Part shown: piece after piece, positions 1-7,480 of the stretch
Position numbering within the stretch: position 1 is the first letter of the stretch
How the letters are laid out: each line of letters starts with the position of its first letter
Assembly (NCBI GenBank): GCA_910578305.1
Contig: CAJTQH010000047.1
Location: 1 to 11,739, forward strand
Source of the DNA: an uncultured Muribaculaceae bacterium
GTDB taxonomy: Bacteria; Bacteroidota; Bacteroidia; Bacteroidales; Muribaculaceae
Length of the DNA stretch: 11,739 nt
Direction of reading: 5' to 3'
The notes under the pieces: model-generated
What the model was told of the DNA's origin: nothing
Seen by the model: the letters and a program-made list of their open reading frames with translations, nothing else
The model's database searches: none
Made by a program: the position numbers and the translations under genes

Positions 1-392
1 CGCACGTCATGCGACGCGTTTTTTTCGACCGCTCCCACATAATAACCTTCAAGCGGATTCTGCACAAATTCCACCAGCTTTCTCAGTGAGTCACCGGCTA
101 TGGTGTTTACGGCAAGCAGACTGTCAGTCACCGACTGTTCATGATCCAGATAACGCATCATTATTTCAGGCCGGAGATGCATGGCTTCTCTTCTCACATT
201 CACTGCGCCGACATACAGCGAATCTATCGAGTCGATCACACTTACAGCCTCGGCATAACGTTGCTGTCCGGCCAGCGCCTCAGCTCGTTCAAGCATCACA
301 CGAGCATCATTTTCATTCTTATTCCCTGTTGAGCATGCGCAGGCACATAGTGCCACACCTCCTATTATCAGTCTAATTGCTTCTTTGTACAT
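1..392 (-). CDS. Putative lipoprotein, N-terminal part only (runs off the left edge)
   Basis: An open frame begins with ATG at 392-390 and stays open to base 1, giving 130 codons without a stop; the C-terminus lies outside the window. The first 20 residues form a lipoprotein signal: a short charged start (MYKEAIR), a hydrophobic stretch, and a Cys cluster LCACACS, with Cys18 (lipobox L-C-A-C) or Cys20 as the likely lipidated residue. The mature part starts with a polar Asn/Lys/Glu linker and continues as helix-rich sequence, with an alanine-rich segment near residues 30-50 that looks like a single TPR-like or coiled-coil helix pair. The start lies inside the last codons of the RelA/SpoT gene (20 bp overlap), so the two are probably co-transcribed. 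I do not recognise a function; an envelope-anchored helical protein is the most that can be said. Confidence 0.72.
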   Translation of the reverse strand, partial: MYKEAIRLIIGGVALCACACSTGNKNENDARVMLERAEALAGQQRYAEAVSVIDSIDSLYVGAVNVRREAMHLRPEIMMRYLDHEQSVTDSLLAVNTIAGDSLRKLVEFVQNPLEGYYVGAVEKNASHDV

Positions 393-2580
393 TTTTCACG
401 CCTTTTACTGTGGTTATTTTTTTTATCAGCATATCGAGAGTTTCCTTATTCTCCACTCCGACCACTAGATATCCGTCAAACATTCCATCATGGGAGTCTA
501 TTGATATGTTTCGTAGCGAAGCTCTCGACTCTTTGGATATTATTGATGTGATATTGGTCACAATGCCGATATCATCATAGCCTATGACACGCAATGTCGA
601 TACGAAGTGGCTTCCGGCTTTGCCCGACCATCGTGTAGTGATAATACGGTAAGGATAGCGATCATGTATATGAGCCGCATTCGGACAATTTTTGCGATGA
701 ATCTTTATCACACCCTCCGACGACACAAATCCGAACACATCGTCACCATAGATTGGATTGCAGCATTTGGCCAACCGATAATTCATGCCTTTCACATTCT
801 CTCCGATTATTAGCACATCGCCGGGCGAATCATCGTCTTTGACCGTAGGCTGCATGGTAAATTCCTCAGCCGATGTCCTTTCCGACACTACTTCCGCCTT
901 TTGTTCCACAACCTCATATTGGGCTATCACATCATTTACATCTATCTGCTCTGATGCTATGGCATTGTAAAAATCAGTCACCGTCTTATAGCCCATCTTT
1001 TTGATCACCTTCATCATTGTGGACTCATCGGTCTCGATTTTACGGTTTTTAAACCTGCGCTGAAGCAGTTCCTTGGCAAGTTCAGCCGTACGGTTGTTGA
1101 TTTCATTTACGGCCTGGCGTATCTTGTTTCTGGCCTTTGATGTAACCACAATCGACAGCCAGTCGAGTTTTGGCTGCTGATTGGCCGATGTGAGCACCTC
1201 TACCGTATCGCCGCTTTTCAGCTTATAGTTTATCTTACAGCTTTTACCGTTCACTTTACCGCCTGCGCAGCTACACCCGAGCTTTGAATGTATGTTGAAT
1301 GCAAAGTCAAGCAGTGTGGCACCTGCAGGCAACTTATACAGATCACCCTTGGGAGTAAATACAAACACCTCCTTGTTGTAGATATCCATCTTAAGATTCT
1401 TCATCAGTTCCATCGGACCTGATTCAGCTTCTTCAAGGATGTCGCGTACGTGGTTCATCCACGTGTCCAGATTGTTTTCACTCTTGATCCCCTTATATTT
1501 CCAGTGTGCGGCCACGCCAGTCTCGGCTATTTCGTCCATTCGTTCCGATCGGATCTGCACCTCAACCCATTTGTCCTGCGGGCCGAGTACTGTTATGTGC
1601 AGCGATTCATAGCCATTGGATTTAGGCACCGAAAGCCAGTCTTTCAGACGGGCCGGATTGGGCTGATACATGTCAGTCACTATTGAATACGCAAGCCAGC
1701 ATTCGCTACGCTCCCTGTTGATCGGCACATCGAGTATGATGCGGATTGCAAACAGGTCATATATCTGCTCCACATCATTGTGCTGTTTCATCATTTTATT
1801 CCATATCGAGTATATGGACTTGGTTCGACCCTTTATCTCAAACTTAAGACCCTCTTTTTCCAAAGCAGCCTTAACCGGTTTGATAAACGATTCTATGTAG
1901 GCATCGCGACTTCGCTTGGTTTCGTTGAGTTTGCGTGCTATTCGGGTATACATGTCGCGGTTGGTGTACTTCAGCGACATATCCTCAAGCTCGCCCTTTA
2001 TCTTATATAGACCCAGACGATGTGCCAATGGAGCATACAGATAGTTCGATTCTACCGCCACCTGTCGCACCTGTTCTTCCTGTTCATGGTGATTGATGGC
2101 ACGCATGAGCACCAGACGGTCGATAATCATTATTATTATCACCCTGATGTCTTCGGCAAATGTCAGCATCAGATTGCGGAAATTCTCATTGGCCACTGCG
2201 GCATGACGACTATACAGTTCGTCAACCTTTTTCAGACCGCTCACTATCTTCAGTATATCCTCATCGGCAAAAGCCTTGATCTGTTCTGCCATTACACCCG
2301 ACTCGTCGCGCAGATTATACAGCAACATGGCTATTACCATATTACGGTCTGCACTGATTCCACGGCATAGCTCCACTGCGGTCGACATGCTTCTCAGCAA
2401 CGGATGAAATCCGAAACGGTCACGCTCATAGCATCCGTTTTCTGCACCGCTCTTCATAATTGCTCTGAGCGATTTTGCATCACCGTCGCATGCCACCCCA
2501 TTTGTCAGCAAACGCAATTCCTTATAGAGCCTTCGAAGCTCCATGGTTTCTGTCCGGTCTAAACTTGCATCGTTAGTCAT
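373..2580 (-). CDS. RelA/SpoT-family (p)ppGpp synthetase with degenerate HD hydrolase domain
   Basis: A long RSH protein (735 residues from the ATG at 2580), which makes the alarmone (p)ppGpp from ATP and GTP or GDP in the stringent response. Domains in order: N-terminal HD-like region (about 50-190), synthetase (about 245-365), TGS (403-464), zinc-finger/helical region (Cys606-Cys607, His628, Cys632), and C-terminal ACT domain (658-734). The synthetase looks intact: GRTKSIYSIW, YDLFAIR, RLKD at 311-314, NGYESLH at 322-328, EVQIR and AAHWKYK. The hydrolase is not: the usual LLHD is LLYN (86-89) and the usual ADRLHNMR is IDRLVLMR (153-160), so hydrolysis is probably lost. A TTG ten codons upstream (2610) is rejected because it lies inside the -7 promoter box; ATG at 2580 leaves a leader of about 20 nt. 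By activity it should be RelA-like, with another SpoT or small hydrolase elsewhere in the genome; I leave the symbol blank because relA and spoT naming is ambiguous here. Confidence 0.95.
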   Translation of the reverse strand: MTNDASLDRTETMELRRLYKELRLLTNGVACDGDAKSLRAIMKSGAENGCYERDRFGFHPLLRSMSTAVELCRGISADRNMVIAMLLYNLRDESGVMAEQIKAFADEDILKIVSGLKKVDELYSRHAAVANENFRNLMLTFAEDIRVIIIMIIDRLVLMRAINHHEQEEQVRQVAVESNYLYAPLAHRLGLYKIKGELEDMSLKYTNRDMYTRIARKLNETKRSRDAYIESFIKPVKAALEKEGLKFEIKGRTKSIYSIWNKMMKQHNDVEQIYDLFAIRIILDVPINRERSECWLAYSIVTDMYQPNPARLKDWLSVPKSNGYESLHITVLGPQDKWVEVQIRSERMDEIAETGVAAHWKYKGIKSENNLDTWMNHVRDILEEAESGPMELMKNLKMDIYNKEVFVFTPKGDLYKLPAGATLLDFAFNIHSKLGCSCAGGKVNGKSCKINYKLKSGDTVEVLTSANQQPKLDWLSIVVTSKARNKIRQAVNEINNRTAELAKELLQRRFKNRKIETDESTMMKVIKKMGYKTVTDFYNAIASEQIDVNDVIAQYEVVEQKAEVVSERTSAEEFTMQPTVKDDDSPGDVLIIGENVKGMNYRLAKCCNPIYGDDVFGFVSSEGVIKIHRKNCPNAAHIHDRYPYRIITTRWSGKAGSHFVSTLRVIGYDDIGIVTNITSIISKESRASLRNISIDSHDGMFDGYLVVGVENKETLDMLIKKITTVKGVKNVQRSN

Positions 2581-2607
2581 TTCAAAAAAATCAGATAACT
2601 TATTGTG

Positions 2608-2615
2608 CAAAAGTA
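2608..2615 (-). promoter_or_regulatory. Bacteroidota -7 promoter box for the RelA/SpoT gene
   Basis: On the minus strand the sequence reads TACTTTTG, an exact match to the Bacteroidota sigma-ABfr -7 consensus TAnnTTTG. Using the spacing seen at rnpB in this window (transcript starts 5 nt after the box), transcription would begin near 2603, leaving a leader of about 23 nt before the ATG at 2580. No TTG is visible at the expected -33 position (around 2636), so the upstream half is weak. The stretch between here and the hairpin at 2701 is A/T-rich with no further gene or clear signal. Confidence 0.6.
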
Positions 2616-2700
2616 TTATTTTTTTTACTATTCCTCATCTGTAGTATTGTCAAAAAAAGTCAACACCTCCCTTTTTCACCTGTTTATTGACAATTTACAT

Positions 2701-2733
2701 ACCAACCCCCGGACCAATGGCCCGGGGGTTGGT
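2701..2733 (-). terminator. Strong hairpin, likely terminator of the engB/small-protein transcript
   Basis: A perfect 12-bp inverted repeat, ACCAACCCCCGG at 2701-2712 and CCGGGGGTTGGT at 2722-2733, encloses a 9-nt loop. It lies 24 bp past the stop of the 57-residue Cys-rich protein and before the RelA/SpoT promoter, exactly where a terminator is expected for minus-strand transcription. There is no long U-tract behind it on the minus strand, only moderately A/T-rich sequence, so it may be a weak intrinsic terminator, a 3'-end stabiliser, or rely on another factor. The strand is assigned by context, since no plus-strand gene reads into it. Confidence 0.7.
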
Positions 2734-2757
2734 ATTATGGATATTCGGCATATCGGT

Positions 2758-2931
2758 CTATTGGTCATTTCGGGGATTATTGTTCAGAGTGGCCGTACGC
2801 TCTTTTACAAGATCCGCGTCCACTTTTTCCCCATCCGATTCATTGACCGCAACACCAGAATATTTCTGTTCGTTTTCCGCTTTGGTAGCCTCTTTTTTGC
2901 TGCCGCAGCAACATTTGTGCTTCTTTTCCAT
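2758..2931 (-). CDS. Small Cys-rich protein of 57 residues, unknown function
   Basis: A short frame of 58 codons including the stop: ATG at 2931-2929, TAG at 2760-2758. The protein starts MEKKHKCCCGSKKEA, a Lys-rich N-terminus with three consecutive cysteines (7-9), continues with a polar, acidic middle, and ends VKERTATLNNNPRNDQ. There is no signal peptide or membrane segment. The gene sits 63 bp behind engB on the same strand and just before the hairpin at 2701-2733, so engB and this gene probably share a transcript. The CCC cluster could bind a metal, and the Asn-rich LNNNPRN tail looks like a conserved block; I have the impression of similar tails in other Bacteroidales small proteins but cannot check. 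Coding support is the clean start, the distinct composition of the two ends and the good position. Function unknown. Confidence 0.66.
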   Translation of the reverse strand: MEKKHKCCCGSKKEATKAENEQKYSGVAVNESDGEKVDADLVKERTATLNNNPRNDQ

Positions 2932-2994
2932 AAAGCTGTATTTCTATTATGTTATGAGTATATATCATCCCAACAAATACCCATCGCAAATAGT

Positions 2995-3597
2995 TTAGTC
3001 TATCGGCAAGGCATTGAGCTGCTCCATGTAGTCAAGCAGCTCTTCGCGTCCGGCTCCGGTCTCCGACGAGGTCACAAATACCGGAGGAAGTTCCTCCCAG
3101 GTTTCAAGCAATACCTTACAGTAATTCTGTATATTACGCTCGGCAGCATTTTTACCGAGTTTATCAGTCTTGGTAAACACTATACTGAACGGCACACCGT
3201 TCTCTCCGAGCCATTCTATAAACTCCATGTCGATCTTTTGCGGAGCATGGCGTGAATCCACTAATACAAACAGGTTTGTCATCTGACTGCGTCCAAGTAT
3301 ATATCCCTCTATAATCTTGCGCAATCTGTCGCGGCTCGATTTGTCACGACGCGCATAGCCATATCCGGGAAGATCCACTATATACCATGAGTCATTGATC
3401 AGAAAGTGATTGATCAGCATGGTCTTGCCGGGCGTAGCCGATGTCATGGCAAGTGATTTCTTACCGGTAAGCATATTGATAAGCGATGACTTACCCACAT
3501 TGGATCGTCCGATGAAAGCATATTCATGATACTTCTCCGGCGGACATTTTGCCACATCCGAATTACTTATCACAAATCGCGCTGAGTTTACTATCAT
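2995..3597 (-). CDS. engB: Ribosome-biogenesis GTPase EngB (YihA/YsxC)
   Basis: A small GTPase of 200 residues, the usual size of EngB/YihA/YsxC, which binds the large ribosomal subunit and is needed for its late assembly in the cytoplasm. All GTPase motifs are visible: G1 P-loop GRSNVGKS (30-37), the switch I SATPGKT segment (53-59), G3 DLPGYG (75-80), G4 TKTDK (142-146) and the G5-like TSSETG (176-181). The start is the ATG at 3597 (MIVNSARFVISN), matching family N-termini; an in-frame GTG at 3633 would add 12 residues but would overlap the 3' end of RNase P RNA, so it is rejected. The gene follows rnpB by about 30 bp and precedes the small Cys-rich gene by 63 bp. I see no clear -7 box of its own, so transcription may come partly from read-through of rnpB. 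Confidence 0.96.
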   Translation of the reverse strand: MIVNSARFVISNSDVAKCPPEKYHEYAFIGRSNVGKSSLINMLTGKKSLAMTSATPGKTMLINHFLINDSWYIVDLPGYGYARRDKSSRDRLRKIIEGYILGRSQMTNLFVLVDSRHAPQKIDMEFIEWLGENGVPFSIVFTKTDKLGKNAAERNIQNYCKVLLETWEELPPVFVTSSETGAGREELLDYMEQLNALPID

Positions 3598-3620
3598 TTT
3601 GAGCCAGATATTTACAATAC

Positions 3621-3629
3621 AAAAAAAAT
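3621..3629 (-). terminator. U-tract at the 3' end of RNase P RNA
   Basis: On the minus strand the mature end of RNase P RNA (...CGGCTGTGC) is followed at once by ATTTTTTTT. This run of eight T is the expected release tract of an intrinsic terminator. The hairpin part is not a simple local stem; the 3' strand of the long P1 helix, paired with the RNA's own 5' end, is the best candidate. Incomplete termination here would supply transcripts to engB. Confidence 0.45.
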
Positions 3630-4009
3630 GCACAGCCGAACGATAAGCCGGGTTATGTCGGCAATCGCACTATCCGCCGGGCGGAGCCACGATTGCGTTT
3701 CGTCATTTATCTGAACCGTATGTTGCCACACGGCTTTAGCAGCCTACCCCCCGACAATGGACGAGCAGCCCTTGAATGCCGGTATACTTGGCTTTGCAAC
3801 CCATAAGGTGTGCGGCATGTCATGTCGCCATGACATCCGGTGGGCTCTTACCCCGCCTTTTCACCCTTACCCGCCGTAACGGGCGGTTATTCTCTGTCAC
3901 ACTACTCTGCCGTCGCCGACAGCTTCCCGTTAAGAAATATGGTGCTCTGTGTTGCCCGGACTTTCCTCTCGCCGCATTATGCGGCGAGCGACGAAATGCC
4001 CGACTGTGC
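3630..4009 (-). ncRNA. rnpB: RNase P RNA, bacterial type A, about 380 nt
   Basis: The catalytic RNA of RNase P, which trims the 5' leader from tRNA precursors. The minus strand shows the family's conserved blocks in order: the 5' P4 region GAGGAAAGTCCGGGC (3968-3954), ACAGAGAATAACCGCCC (P10/P11 region), GGTAAGGGTGAAA with GGTAAGAGCCCACC (about 3871-3838), a hairpin with a GCGA tetraloop (3835-3818), and near the 3' end ACATAACCCGGCTTATCG (3658-3641). The ends pair as helix P1: GCACAGTCGG at 4009 with CCGGCTGTGC-like sequence (TTCGGCTGTGC) ending at 3630. A 9-bp P3 hairpin (CTCGCCGCA/TGCGGCGAG) is also clear. It has its own promoter (4014-4044) and a T8 tract at the end. Exact termini are estimated to within a few bases. 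Open frames on either strand across this region are chance. Confidence 0.96.
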
Positions 4010-4013
4010 AGTG

Positions 4014-4044
4014 CAAAGTTAACCATTTCCTGTCAAATTGTCAA
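4014..4044 (-). promoter_or_regulatory. rnpB promoter (-33 and -7 boxes)
   Basis: Minus strand: TTG at 4044-4042 (part of TTGACA), a 20-bp spacer, then TAACTTTG at 4021-4014, an exact match to the Bacteroidota -7 consensus TAnnTTTG. The 5' end of RNase P RNA inferred from helix P1 (4009) lies 5 nt after the box, which agrees with known box-to-start spacing. The -33 box starts only 4 bp beyond the ndh stop codon, so rnpB has no spare upstream region. Confidence 0.82.
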
Positions 4045-4047
4045 CTT

Positions 4048-5331
4048 TTATTTTTCGCCCCACCGCCAGCGCAACGGATATCGCGCCGGATGAAGTAGCA
4101 TACGTAGAGATGTACCATAACTGAAATACCCCCATATCCAATCGATAAACACACTAACTTTATTGCGCATACCCAGCATTGATATCAGATGCACAAGCAT
4201 CCACGCCCACCATGCTATTCTTCCGCGCAGATGAAATTTCCCGATATCGGCTACTGCAAGGTTGCGTCCCACAGTCGCCATAGTGCCTTTATCCTTGTAC
4301 CTGAACGGTATGGCAAATTCTCCTTTGTTCAGATTTTTTGCCAGTGTACGTCCCTGCTGTATGGCTACTTGTGCCAGTTGGGGATGTCCGTGCGGATAAT
4401 CTTTTGTAGGCATACTTGCGATATCTCCCAAGGCATATACCGAATCGAGTCCTTTCACACGGCTGTACTCATCCACCTCAAGACGACCGCCTTTGACAAC
4501 AGGAGCTTCTCCTCCTGTAAAGTCAAATTCCACACCTGTGATACCGGCCGTCCAGATTACCATGCCAGAATATATGTCAGATCCGTCACCAAGTTTCACA
4601 TGATTGTTTTCATAATCTGTCATTACGCATCCGGTTCGGACATCCACATACAGCTTGCGCAGATATTCCACGGCATCTTCCTGTGATTTCTCGCTCATGG
4701 CTCCGAGCAGCTTGTCCGACCCTTCGAGCAATGTTATATTCACATCATCGCGGTCTATGGTCGGATAATCACGATGCAGTATATATCGTTTCATCTCACC
4801 CAATGCGCCGGCGACCTCCACTCCGGCCGGTCCACCACCGATCACCACGAAACTCAGCAAACGCTTTCGCTCTGCAGCCGACTCCATGTTGCTGGCACGC
4901 TCAAGCCTGTCAAGGATTTCATTGCGGCAACGAATGGCCTGCGCAGTACTTTTTAAAGTATATACTTTTTCTATCAGTTTTTTATTCCCGAAAAAGTTAT
5001 TTGTCGTACCGGCGGCGAGAACCAGTCCGTCGTAATATATTCGTTCGTTTTCAGTTTCAATGTATTTGTTCGCGAGGTCCACATGCGACACAAGTCCCAT
5101 GTGATAACGCGTGCCTTTAGCCTTGCCCTTTCGCAGTTCTCGCCGAAAGGGAAACCCGATGCTGCCAGGTTCCAGACCACTCGAAGCCACTTGATAAAAC
5201 AGCGGTGGGAAACAATGAAAATTGTTCCTGTCCACCAGCACCACATCATATCGGTTCTTGTCAACATGCTTTATAAAGTTGAGCCCTCCGAATCCTCCTC
5301 CTATCACCACTATTCTCTTTCGCTGCTCCAT
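4048..5331 (-). CDS. ndh: Type II NADH:quinone dehydrogenase (NDH-2)
   Basis: A 427-residue FAD flavoprotein of the NDH-2 family, which moves electrons from NADH to membrane quinone without pumping ions. Two Rossmann folds are visible: the FAD fold with GGGFGG (11-16) and Asp34 at the end of the second strand, and the NADH fold with GGGPAGVEVAGAL (165-177) followed by the acidic LLEGSDKLL (Glu203), which favours NADH over NADPH. YALGDIA (299-305) contacts FAD, and AQVAIQQG (320-327) matches the family's quinone-site helix. The C-terminal 60 residues are rich in Trp and hydrophobics (AWWAWMLVHLI, FIDWIWGYF) and end very basic, suiting the peripheral membrane anchor of the family. Length is normal. 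The start is ATG at 5331. The gene is divergent from the TPR gene across 115 bp and has no clear TAnnTTTG box there; rnpB follows immediately. Confidence 0.95.
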   Translation of the reverse strand: MEQRKRIVVIGGGFGGLNFIKHVDKNRYDVVLVDRNNFHCFPPLFYQVASSGLEPGSIGFPFRRELRKGKAKGTRYHMGLVSHVDLANKYIETENERIYYDGLVLAAGTTNNFFGNKKLIEKVYTLKSTAQAIRCRNEILDRLERASNMESAAERKRLLSFVVIGGGPAGVEVAGALGEMKRYILHRDYPTIDRDDVNITLLEGSDKLLGAMSEKSQEDAVEYLRKLYVDVRTGCVMTDYENNHVKLGDGSDIYSGMVIWTAGITGVEFDFTGGEAPVVKGGRLEVDEYSRVKGLDSVYALGDIASMPTKDYPHGHPQLAQVAIQQGRTLAKNLNKGEFAIPFRYKDKGTMATVGRNLAVADIGKFHLRGRIAWWAWMLVHLISMLGMRNKVSVFIDWIWGYFSYGTSLRMLLHPARYPLRWRWGEK

Positions 5332-5434
5332 TTTTTAAATATAATGATTGAACTGACTATATAACACTGAGCGGCTTAGCTTTGTTTTTAATCATTTTTC
5401 ACCATCATGACCGTGATATTCAGATGTAAGTCAC

Positions 5435-5442
5435 TACATTTG
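5435..5442 (+). promoter_or_regulatory. Bacteroidota -7 box directly in front of the TPR gene
   Basis: The sequence TACATTTG matches the TAnnTTTG consensus exactly, and the ATG at 5447 begins only 4 nt later. By the 5-nt spacing seen at rnpB, transcription would start at about 5447, on the A of the start codon, giving a leaderless mRNA. No TTG is seen at the expected -33 position. The rest of the 115-bp divergent spacer (5332-5446) is A/T-rich and holds no gene that I can see. Confidence 0.55.
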
Positions 5443-5446
5443 CAGC

Positions 5447-7468
5447 ATGAAATCGATTTCACGCTTACTATACATATTTCTCGCAATAGGCAGTGCGTCT
5501 GTTTCCCACGCACAAATCAATACCGATCAGGTCATTCACATTGGCCGTAATGCATTGTATTTTGAGGATTATGTGTTGTCTATACAGTATTTCAATCAGG
5601 TGATAGCGGCAAAACCGTATCTGGCACAGCCATATTTTTATCGCGCTTTGGCCAAATACAATCTTGACGACCTCAACGGAGCTGAGGAAGATGCGTCCAT
5701 AGCCATTGAGCACAATCCATTTATCATAGACGCTTACGAACTCCGAGGCGTCACTCGTCAGAATCTTGGAAAATTTGCCGAAGCCATAGCCGATTACGAC
5801 CACGCCCTTACAATGCTGCCGGAAAACAAAGGAATTCTGTACAACAGAGCATTGGCACAGGAAGACATGAAAGATTTTGATGGTGCTCGTGAAAGTTTCG
5901 CACGTCTACTGGATGCACATCCATCGTTCGATGGTGGATACCTTGGCAGGGCTCGTCTAAACATGATGACTGGCGACACCATCGCCGCACTTGAAGACAT
6001 CAACAAGGCTCTTGAAATCAACCGTAATGCGGTCAATGGCTATGTGATGAGAGCCGACATCGCCATAAACAGTAACAAAGATTATTCTCGGGCTCTTTCC
6101 GACATGAACGAAGCTATCCGATTGCAGCCTCGCTATGCTGGCTACTTCATCAATCGCGCTTTTCTACGATACAATCTCGATGACTATTTCGGAGCTATGA
6201 GCGACTACGATTATGCTCTTGAACTTGATCCGCTCAACAGTATGGCGCTTTACAACCGAGCATTGCTTCGAGCCGAAGTCCACGATTACAACAAGGCCAT
6301 TGAGGATCTCACGAAAGTTCTGACACTTAGACCGAACGATTACCGTGCTTTGTACAACCGTGCTGTAATATATCGCGAGATTGGCGAGTATAATCAGGCC
6401 ATAAGCGACATAGACCGTGTGCTTGAAGCTTTTCCGGATCTTGCTGCCGCCTATTTTCTCCGGTTCGACATCAAGCAGTCGATGGGCGACCGCTCGGCTC
6501 AGCGCGACTACGATCGCTCGCTTGCTTTGGCAAAACAGCGCATCAAACGCGATGGCAGCAATCCCTCCATGGCCGAAGTGTTCGGCAACGGCAATAATGA
6601 TGATTCAGAGTCTGAGCCACAGGAAGTGGTGGCCGCAAGATTTTCATCGCTCATCACCATTGCCGACAACTCTTCAATGGAACAGGAATTCAACAACAAG
6701 AGCATCCGCGGCAAAGTTCAGGATCGCAATGTCAACATTGAGATTGAGCCAATATTCGTAGCCTCGTATTACACTTCGCCAACAGAACTGAAGCCCACAG
6801 GTGAATATATGAGGCAAGTTGATGAAATCAACAACACACATGCGCTGAACTACATGCTTCAGATCACAAATCATGAGGTCACACTTACCGATCCAAATGA
6901 AATAAACAAGCATTTTGAGTCGATAGACTATTACAATTCATATCTTTCGACTCACACACCAAGAGCTATCGACTACTTTGGACGCGGTATGAATCAGATG
7001 ACCGTACATAACTATACTGCCGCCTTGGCCGACTTTGAACAGGCTATTACCACTGCGCCCGACTTCGTGCTGGCTCGATTCATGATTTCTGTTGCTCGAT
7101 ATAAGATCATGCACACGGATATCGTTCAGCGTCAGAATGTGGCATCGGCCGACAATGTCGCTTTGAGCCGCGCGCGTTATCAAGAGGTTATCGACGCCAT
7201 TGATCGCACCATTGATCTGGCTCCGGATCTTGCATTGGCATACTACAACAAGGGGGGGATACTGATCGAAATGCAGGATTTTACATCAGCCATAAGTGCG
7301 CTCAACAAAGCCATTGAGTTAAAACCAGACTTTGGTGAAGCATATTATAATCGCGGATATGTATATTTTCGTCTGGGCAATCGTTCTGCCGGGAATGCCG
7401 ATCTCAGTAAAGCCGGTGAACTTGGCATCGTACCGTCCTACAATCTGCTTAAACGTATGTCAAAATAA
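5447..7468 (+). CDS. Secreted tetratricopeptide-repeat (TPR) protein
   Basis: A 673-residue protein with a Sec signal peptide (MKSISRLLYIFLAIGSASVSHA, cut likely after Ala22 before QINTDQ), so periplasmic or surface-side. Residues 26-365 form about ten consecutive 34-residue TPR units with the usual W/L-G-Y-A-F-A-P pattern, for example FYRALAKYNLDDLNGAEEDA and LYNRALLRAEVHDYNKAIEDL. A polar linker with an acidic patch (NNDDSESEPQ, about 382-391) and a non-TPR segment (about 395-500) follow. At least three more TPRs occur from 503 to 661, one interrupted by an insertion around 552-580, and the end is SYNLLKRMSK. TPR arrays are protein-binding scaffolds; the partner cannot be read from sequence. 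It is the only plus-strand gene here, converges on the Cys-rich membrane protein with a 12-bp gap, and has a promoter box touching its start codon. No catalytic domain is visible. Confidence 0.93.
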   Translation: MKSISRLLYIFLAIGSASVSHAQINTDQVIHIGRNALYFEDYVLSIQYFNQVIAAKPYLAQPYFYRALAKYNLDDLNGAEEDASIAIEHNPFIIDAYELRGVTRQNLGKFAEAIADYDHALTMLPENKGILYNRALAQEDMKDFDGARESFARLLDAHPSFDGGYLGRARLNMMTGDTIAALEDINKALEINRNAVNGYVMRADIAINSNKDYSRALSDMNEAIRLQPRYAGYFINRAFLRYNLDDYFGAMSDYDYALELDPLNSMALYNRALLRAEVHDYNKAIEDLTKVLTLRPNDYRALYNRAVIYREIGEYNQAISDIDRVLEAFPDLAAAYFLRFDIKQSMGDRSAQRDYDRSLALAKQRIKRDGSNPSMAEVFGNGNNDDSESEPQEVVAARFSSLITIADNSSMEQEFNNKSIRGKVQDRNVNIEIEPIFVASYYTSPTELKPTGEYMRQVDEINNTHALNYMLQITNHEVTLTDPNEINKHFESIDYYNSYLSTHTPRAIDYFGRGMNQMTVHNYTAALADFEQAITTAPDFVLARFMISVARYKIMHTDIVQRQNVASADNVALSRARYQEVIDAIDRTIDLAPDLALAYYNKGGILIEMQDFTSAISALNKAIELKPDFGEAYYNRGYVYFRLGNRSAGNADLSKAGELGIVPSYNLLKRMSK

Positions 7469-7480
7469 TTAGACCAAGAC

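Noticed and set aside
2581..2610. A TTG start at 2610 that would add 10 residues to the RelA/SpoT protein
   Set aside because: The TTG lies inside the -7 promoter box at 2608-2615 and would be upstream of the transcript; the ATG at 2580 fits better.
2605..3255. A 216-codon plus-strand frame crossing 2605-3255
   Set aside because: It runs antisense to engB and the small Cys-rich gene, crosses the terminator hairpin, and has the mixed composition of a shadow frame.
3598..3633. A GTG start at 3633 that would add 12 residues to EngB
   Set aside because: It overlaps the mature 3' end of RNase P RNA and the T8 tract, and the EngB family normally starts near the ATG at 3597.
3776..4093. Open frames of 60 to 105 codons on both strands around 3776-4093
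   Set aside because: They lie over the structured RNase P RNA gene and show no protein-like features; they are chance frames in a G+C-rich RNA gene.
5447..7468. Tandem sequence similarity inside the TPR gene as a possible DNA repeat array
   Set aside because: The periodicity of about 102 bp reflects 34-residue protein repeats; the DNA copies are well diverged and are not a separate repeat element or CRISPR.
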